Below are positions 30,692 to 35,249 of a DNA stretch of 35,249 bases, one piece after another. The notes below the pieces were generated by a model, which was not told the DNA's origin, made no database searches, and worked only from the letters and a program-made list of their open reading frames with translations. Each line of letters opens with the position of its first letter. Within the stretch, counting starts at the first letter, position 1. Origin of the DNA: a virus; the IMG/VR virus record IMGVR_UViG_3300012954_000029, positions 1-35,249 of that record; one strand, 5' to 3'. Both the position numbers and the translations under genes were made by a program.

Positions 30692-31556
30692 TAATGATTT
30701 TAAGATAACTAAAGGCAAGGAAGAGATTGAATTAACAGTCAAATCACCTTCACCTAAAAATCAAAGAGAAAGCCAAAAAATTTATAATAGAGCTTTTTCT
30801 GATGCACTAAACTCTGGCTCTATAGTTAGAGCTAGGTTAGATGACGTAATGAAAGAGCAAAAGTTATGGGATGATAAGAAAGAACAAGAGTATCAAGATA
30901 TACAAAAAGGTGTGCTAGAAAATGAAAGAATACTGGCAAAAGGCGGTATTTCTTTGCAAAAAGCTAAAGAATGCGCACTTAAGATGCAGCAATTAAGAGA
31001 GGATTTAAAAAATTTAATATCTGAAAGGACAACACTAGACTCACATACTGCAGAAGGTCAGGCTGATAACGCTAAATTTAATTTCTTAGTATCTTGTTGT
31101 GTGGTGTATAAAGATACTAATAAGCCTTATTTTGAAGGATATGAGGATTACAACAAAAGGGCTATTGAACCAGCAGGTATTATTGGCGCTCAAAAGTTAG
31201 CCAATATGCTTTATGGTTTAGATGATGATTTTGAGAAAAATTTACCAGAAAATCAATTTTTACATAAATATAAGTTTGTAGATGAAAACCTCCGACCTAT
31301 CAATAGTGACGGTAAGCTTGTTGATAATGAAGGTAGACTTATTGATGAGTATGGTAGATTCATTGATGATAAGGGTAATCGTGTAGATATTGAGGGCAAT
31401 CCATTAGATGATGACGAAAATTATAAATTTGAGTTCTCTCCATTTTTAGACGATAGTGGAAAACCCATTATAGAAGATGAAGACAAAGATGAAGAAAAAC
31501 CTAAACCTAAACCGAAGACCAGAGCAAAAGCAAAAAAAGATATTGAGTCTTCATAG
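30684..31556 (+). CDS. Tail assembly protein with acidic heptapeptide repeats (290 aa)
   Basis: The protein has an AGGAG ribosome site and overlaps the previous gene by 8 bases. Residues 1-190 are mostly helical, with coiled-coil character (QEYQDIQKGVLENERILAK). Residues 210-244 are five exact heptads with the pattern G-x-x-aliphatic-D-x-x (GKLVDNE, GRLIDEY, GRFIDDK, GNRVDIE, GNPLDDD). The tail is acidic, then Lys/Pro-rich (DEEKPKPKPKTRAKAKK). The heptads could form a small beta-roll and may bind calcium through the aspartates. The gene directly precedes the tape measure and ends at a terminator, so a role in tail assembly or tip is likely. Confidence 0.65.
   Translation: MDDNDFKITKGKEEIELTVKSPSPKNQRESQKIYNRAFSDALNSGSIVRARLDDVMKEQKLWDDKKEQEYQDIQKGVLENERILAKGGISLQKAKECALKMQQLREDLKNLISERTTLDSHTAEGQADNAKFNFLVSCCVVYKDTNKPYFEGYEDYNKRAIEPAGIIGAQKLANMLYGLDDDFEKNLPENQFLHKYKFVDENLRPINSDGKLVDNEGRLIDEYGRFIDDKGNRVDIEGNPLDDDENYKFEFSPFLDDSGKPIIEDEDKDEEKPKPKPKTRAKAKKDIESS
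31311..31415 (+). repeat. Five 21-bp units encoding heptapeptides
   Basis: Five consecutive seven-codon units, each starting with a glycine codon (GGT or GGC) and carrying an aspartate at position 5, run without any gap. A preceding unit (LRPINSD) is a degenerate sixth. DNA identity between units is moderate, so the repeat is conserved at the protein level. Confidence 0.75.
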
Positions 31557-31584
31557 TCGATTTTTATCTATTCATAACTTTAAC

Positions 31585-31621
31585 ATAGCCCTTTGTGTAA
31601 TATCATTGGGCTATTTTTTTG
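31585..31621 (+). terminator. Intrinsic terminator before the tape measure gene
   Basis: ATAGCCC (31585-31591) pairs perfectly with GGGCTAT (31608-31614) across a 16-base loop, followed by a run of about seven T residues. The ribosome site (GGAG, 31621-31624) of the tape measure gene begins directly after the T-run. The loop contains GTGTAA, one base away from the recurring GTGTAT motif. Confidence 0.85.
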
Positions 31622-31632
31622 GAGTTTAAAAT

Positions 31633-34600
31633 ATGGCACAGCCTTTTAATCTTACAGCACAGCTTAACTTGCAAGGCCCTTCTAATGTAAAAAAAGTAGT
31701 TGCAGATATTAGAAGACAGCTTGGAACCATTAAAGCAAATGTAGACCTTAACATTAAAGGGACTACAGCCAAGAATATTGCTGGAATTAACAAACAGCTG
31801 AACTCTTTAGCTGCTGCCGCTAAAAATGCTCAAGGTAATGTTACCACTCTAGGTGCTGCTCTGAAAAGCTTAAATAGCGGATTTAATAGTGCTAATTCTA
31901 CAGCTAAAACTTTTAATAAGACAGCAGCATCTACAGGCAAAAATATACAGAATAGTGCTCAAAGTGTTCAACAAGCCACTACTGCTGTAGAAGAGTTTGG
32001 TAAACAGTCCGCATTGGCCGTTAAACGTTTTGCTGCTTTTAGTGTTGTTACTTCTGTTATAAATAGATTTAGTAGTGCTGTTAGTGATAGTTTTAAAACC
32101 TTTATTGCTTTTGATAGACAGCTAGTAAGAGTTGCTCAAGTTACTGGTGGTACTGCTGCGGACATAAAAGCATTGTCAAACGAGATAGGAAGTTTAGCCG
32201 CTAAGTTTGGTGTTGCTTCTACTGATTTGGCTGAAGTTTCTGTTACTTTAGCACAAGCAGGCTTAAGTGCAAATCAGGCGAAGGTTGCTTTAGAAGCATT
32301 GGCCAAAACATCATTAGCTGCTACATTTACCAATATAAACAATACAACAGAGGGCAGTATTGCTCTTATGCGTCAGTTCAAAGTTAGTGTGCAAGATTTA
32401 GAGGGTGCTCTTGGATCTATCAATGCTGTAGCTGGTGAATTTGCTGTTGAATCTAGCGATATTATTACGGCCATATCTAGGGCTGGTGGTGTGTTTGCTG
32501 CTGCTAGCAAAGGGGTTAGTACTGGTACAGAAGCATTGCAAGAATTTGTTGCTGTTTTTACTAGTGTTAGGGCTACTAGTCGTGAAAGTGCAGAAACTAT
32601 TGCTACTGGTTTGCGAACTATTTTTACTAGAATTCAACGTGGCAGCACAATAAAGTTCTTAAAAGAGTTCGGTGTGGAGCTGCAAGATGTAGAGGGTAAG
32701 TTTGTTGGTCCATTTGAAGCCGTTAGAAGACTTAGTGATGCTTTGCAGGGGCTTGATCCTAGAGATGTTCGGTTTACAAAAATTGTAGAAGAACTTGGTG
32801 GCTTTAGACAAATTGGTAAAGTTATTCCTTTGATTCAAGAGTTCGCAACTGCACAAGAAGCATTGGCCGTCGCACAAAGAGGTTCAGGATCATTAACCAA
32901 AGATGCTGTAACGGCACAGGCAGCTCTTGCAGTACAATTTCAAAAAACTCGTGAAGAATTCAACAATCTAATTAGAGATATTGGACAGAGTGCTACTTTT
33001 CAAACCATCACTAAACTTGTACTGGGATTAGCCAATTCCTTTATTAGTGTAGCCGGAGCTTTAAAGCCAATACTGCCTTTGATTACCGCACTTACTGCAG
33101 CAAAAGGTTTTAAGTTTATTACTGAATTTATGAGTGGGTTTAAGGGAGGTCTTGGGGGTGGTGGTGGACTAGCTGGTGCTCTTGGTGGTGGTGGCGGAGG
33201 TGCTCCATCTGGTGGTGGAGGTGGCGCTGGTGGTGCAGTACAGGCAAACACTACAGCTTTAACCTCAAGCACTTCAGCAATACAGCAATTAACTACAGCT
33301 ATAAATAATTTAGTGGGTAAGAGTAGTAGTGGTGGATTGCCTAGTAACCTAACTGGGTTAAAGTTTGCTAGGGGTGGAGATGTTCCCGGCACAGGCAATA
33401 GAGATACTGTTCCGGCAATGTTACAGCCAGGAGAGTTTGTAATTCGTAAAAGCGCTGTACAAGCATTCGGTAGAGACAATCTTGCTAAGATCAATAAATA
33501 TGGTAAGGGTGGTAATGTTGTAGATGTAGAGTATGAAAAGACTATTGATGGTGATAGTTTAGGAGTTAACTTCACTCCAGCTTCGAAACCTTACTACACT
33601 AGCAGTAGGCTCATGGGTGGTGATACTTATGAAATGAACTCTAGAAAAGCAAGCGAAAAAAAGAAAGCTCAAGCAGCTCAAGCCATTACTGAAGATTGGG
33701 CTGAAGACAATAGGGATAATCTTGAAGATAGCTTTAGGGGTGCTAACAAGTATGATAAATATGGCAGACCTATGTTCGTTGCTCCTAGTCTTTTAAAAGA
33801 ATTAGGTGAAGCAGGACTACTAACTGGTAAACATGAAAATTATGCTAAAGGAGGATCGGTATCTGATACTGTTCCTGCTATGCTTACTCCCGGCGAATAC
33901 GTCATAAACAAGAAGTCTGCCCAAGCATTTGGTTATGGAAATCTTAAGAAAATTAATGGTTATGCTCAGGGTGGTGTTGTTAAAAATGGAGTTCAGCATT
34001 TTAGTAATGGAGGTATGGCTGATAGACTTAGCGAGGCATTTTCTGATCAAAATATAGCTAAACAGCTTAAAGCTACTTCTATACAAGTAAGAAGATTTGG
34101 CTTAAGTTTACAAAGAGGAGTATCTAAAACTAGCAAAAAAGTATCTGATAACCTTAGAGTTGCTAGTATACAAACTCAAAGATTCGGTCTTCGTATTGAT
34201 GAAGCAAGTAAGTTTACAGGAAGTTTTGTTGGTACTTTTAGTGCTGGTCTTGCTGCTTTGACTCCGCAAATAGACAACATGGTAGCTAGTTTTGATCAGC
34301 TAAACGGTACAACTTTAGCAACTAGCGAAGAGTTTATGGGCTTTCGGAAAGGTTTGGAAGGAGCTACATCAAAAGGTTTAAGTGCTTCTATTGCAGCCCA
34401 GCAAGCTGGCTTTGGACGAAAGAGTACTGCACTAATAGCTGGTGGAGCCGCTGTATCTGGCGCAGTGTCAGGATTTATTGCAGGAGGATCGCAAGCACGA
34501 GAAAGAGAGTTTAGAGCAGAGGGTGGCAAAGCTGATGTTAGACGTTCACAGGCTCGTGAAGATTTTAATTCAGCCGGAACAGAGAAGCAGCAACTCCAAG

Positions 34601-35249
34601 CATTGGCAGACTTTACGGATGCTACTGTAGACTATAATGCTAGTATAGCAGCGGCAAATAAAGAATACATGAGTGAGACTGCTAGACTTGGTAGAGCTAT
34701 TGGATCGGTTACTGATGGTATCCTTGGTGGACTGCAGTTACTTGGTGGTATTAGGGGTGCTAGGGGTGCTATGCGGAGATCTGCAGGTGGTCCTGTTTAT
34801 GCTAGTAAAGGACAATATGTTAATTATGAGCCTAAAGGTACAGATACCATACCGGCTATGCTGAGTCCTGGTGAATTTGTTGTTAATGCTAGATCTACTA
34901 AACAAAACAAAGGATTGCTACAAGCTATTAATAAAAGCGGTGGTGGAATAATAAGTCCTACATATCTTGCTAGTGGAGGTATGAGTGATTTTGACAAATA
35001 TCTAAAACAAGGATTAAGTCCTTCCGAAGCAAGAAAAAAGATGGAGGCTGACAGTAAAACTATAGGAGGTCGACTTAGTGGTGGCCTATCGTCTGTTGGT
35101 AATTTCTTTGGTGGTGTTGGACGGAATATTTATGGCTATGGAAGAAATCTGAGTCAGTTCTACAACCCTTTTGATAACAGTAAAAGAGAAATGAAAGAAG
35201 GCGATGAGGGAATTAGAAATTTTGGTAGAGCTGCAATGGCTACAGCAGC
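31633..35249 (+). CDS. Tail tape measure protein (C-terminus outside window)
   Basis: The frame is open from ATG 31633 to the right edge (1205 complete codons). It begins AQPFNLTAQLNLQGPSNVKK. Residues about 110-420 form a TP901-type tape measure domain (FIAFDRQLVRVAQVTGGTAA, then GVSTGTEALQEFVAVFTSVR and LRTIFTRIQRG). A glycine-rich linker follows (GLGGGGGLAGALGGGGG). Then come three copies of a DTVPAML-PGEFVI motif at residues 591, 745 and 1071, each with nearby KxG(Y/K)G or ING repeats. This protein sets tail length and is ejected with DNA. Its length fits a tail of substantial size. It has its own GGAG ribosome site just after a terminator. Confidence 0.9.
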   Translation, partial: MAQPFNLTAQLNLQGPSNVKKVVADIRRQLGTIKANVDLNIKGTTAKNIAGINKQLNSLAAAAKNAQGNVTTLGAALKSLNSGFNSANSTAKTFNKTAASTGKNIQNSAQSVQQATTAVEEFGKQSALAVKRFAAFSVVTSVINRFSSAVSDSFKTFIAFDRQLVRVAQVTGGTAADIKALSNEIGSLAAKFGVASTDLAEVSVTLAQAGLSANQAKVALEALAKTSLAATFTNINNTTEGSIALMRQFKVSVQDLEGALGSINAVAGEFAVESSDIITAISRAGGVFAAASKGVSTGTEALQEFVAVFTSVRATSRESAETIATGLRTIFTRIQRGSTIKFLKEFGVELQDVEGKFVGPFEAVRRLSDALQGLDPRDVRFTKIVEELGGFRQIGKVIPLIQEFATAQEALAVAQRGSGSLTKDAVTAQAALAVQFQKTREEFNNLIRDIGQSATFQTITKLVLGLANSFISVAGALKPILPLITALTAAKGFKFITEFMSGFKGGLGGGGGLAGALGGGGGGAPSGGGGGAGGAVQANTTALTSSTSAIQQLTTAINNLVGKSSSGGLPSNLTGLKFARGGDVPGTGNRDTVPAMLQPGEFVIRKSAVQAFGRDNLAKINKYGKGGNVVDVEYEKTIDGDSLGVNFTPASKPYYTSSRLMGGDTYEMNSRKASEKKKAQAAQAITEDWAEDNRDNLEDSFRGANKYDKYGRPMFVAPSLLKELGEAGLLTGKHENYAKGGSVSDTVPAMLTPGEYVINKKSAQAFGYGNLKKINGYAQGGVVKNGVQHFSNGGMADRLSEAFSDQNIAKQLKATSIQVRRFGLSLQRGVSKTSKKVSDNLRVASIQTQRFGLRIDEASKFTGSFVGTFSAGLAALTPQIDNMVASFDQLNGTTLATSEEFMGFRKGLEGATSKGLSASIAAQQAGFGRKSTALIAGGAAVSGAVSGFIAGGSQAREREFRAEGGKADVRRSQAREDFNSAGTEKQQLQALADFTDATVDYNASIAAANKEYMSETARLGRAIGSVTDGILGGLQLLGGIRGARGAMRRSAGGPVYASKGQYVNYEPKGTDTIPAMLSPGEFVVNARSTKQNKGLLQAINKSGGGIISPTYLASGGMSDFDKYLKQGLSPSEARKKMEADSKTIGGRLSGGLSSVGNFFGGVGRNIYGYGRNLSQFYNPFDNSKREMKEGDEGIRNFGRAAMATA
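33403..34884 (+). repeat. Three DTVPAML-x-PGEFVI motifs in the tape measure
   Basis: The 14-residue motif is encoded at 33403-33444 (DTVPAMLQPGEFVI), 33865-33906 (DTVPAMLTPGEYVI) and 34843-34884 (DTIPAMLSPGEFVV). Each is preceded by a glycine-rich 'GG.V' segment and followed by 'SA..G..NL..IN' or its remnant. The motif is widespread in tape measure proteins. The uneven spacing (154 and 326 residues) excludes a simple helical repeat. Confidence 0.75.

Noticed and set aside
30370-30700. Programmed -1 frameshift between tail assembly genes
   Set aside because: Both genes have their own start signals and I see no classic slippery heptamer at either overlap.
33000-33575. 191-codon Pro-rich minus-strand frame
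   Set aside because: It is the antisense shadow of the glycine-rich part of the tape measure gene.

Overview
The window is part of the genome of a tailed double-stranded DNA phage. It is AT-rich and densely coding, with ATGA-type start/stop overlaps and a nearly complete virion-building programme: packaging, head, tail fibres, neck, tail tube and tape measure. I see no tRNA, rRNA, insertion sequence, CRISPR array, integrase or bacterial housekeeping gene. The host cannot be named. The fibre, glycine-rich and neck proteins look like families common in aquatic phages, and a consensus sigma-54 promoter implies a host with RpoN. No sheath-like gene lies between neck and tape measure, so a long non-contractile (siphovirus-like) tail is more likely than a contractile one.

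Layout. (1) Positions 1-1350, minus strand: a leftward cluster of small proteins (a zinc ribbon, an HNH endonuclease, a 30-residue membrane peptide, a 44-residue acidic protein, a conserved 117-residue protein, and a gene cut by the window edge), headed by the sigma-54-type promoter. (2) 1351-1664: a non-coding control-like region with TGCA-TTT-TGCA repeats and a 9-bp hairpin. (3) 1665-1946: a minus-strand HTH regulator and a divergent promoter region. (4) 1947-6831: a small acidic protein, a phage sigma-like factor, small terminase, HNH nuclease, a conserved Cys-containing protein, an ERCC4-type nuclease and large terminase. (5) 6877-12208: portal, protease-scaffold, decoration protein and major capsid protein, closed by a strong terminator. 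(6) 12322-23443: a tail-fibre cassette of eleven genes, including a 1803-residue fibre with two type-1-copper-like cupredoxin domains and a glycine-rich adhesin. (7) 23497-27362: neck/connector genes. (8) 27423-31556: two tail-tube paralogues and tail assembly proteins, then a terminator. (9) 31633 to the right edge: the tape measure protein, incomplete.

The terminases thread DNA through the portal into a capsid built on the protease-scaffold. Neck proteins close the head and join the tail. The tube polymerises along the tape measure with the help of assembly proteins, and the fibre cassette gives host attachment. The sigma-like factor probably redirects host RNA polymerase to phage promoters. 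A GTGTAT hexamer found in five of the six gaps longer than about 40 bp that precede plus-strand genes, and in opposite orientation before the minus-strand HTH gene, is a candidate recognition motif.
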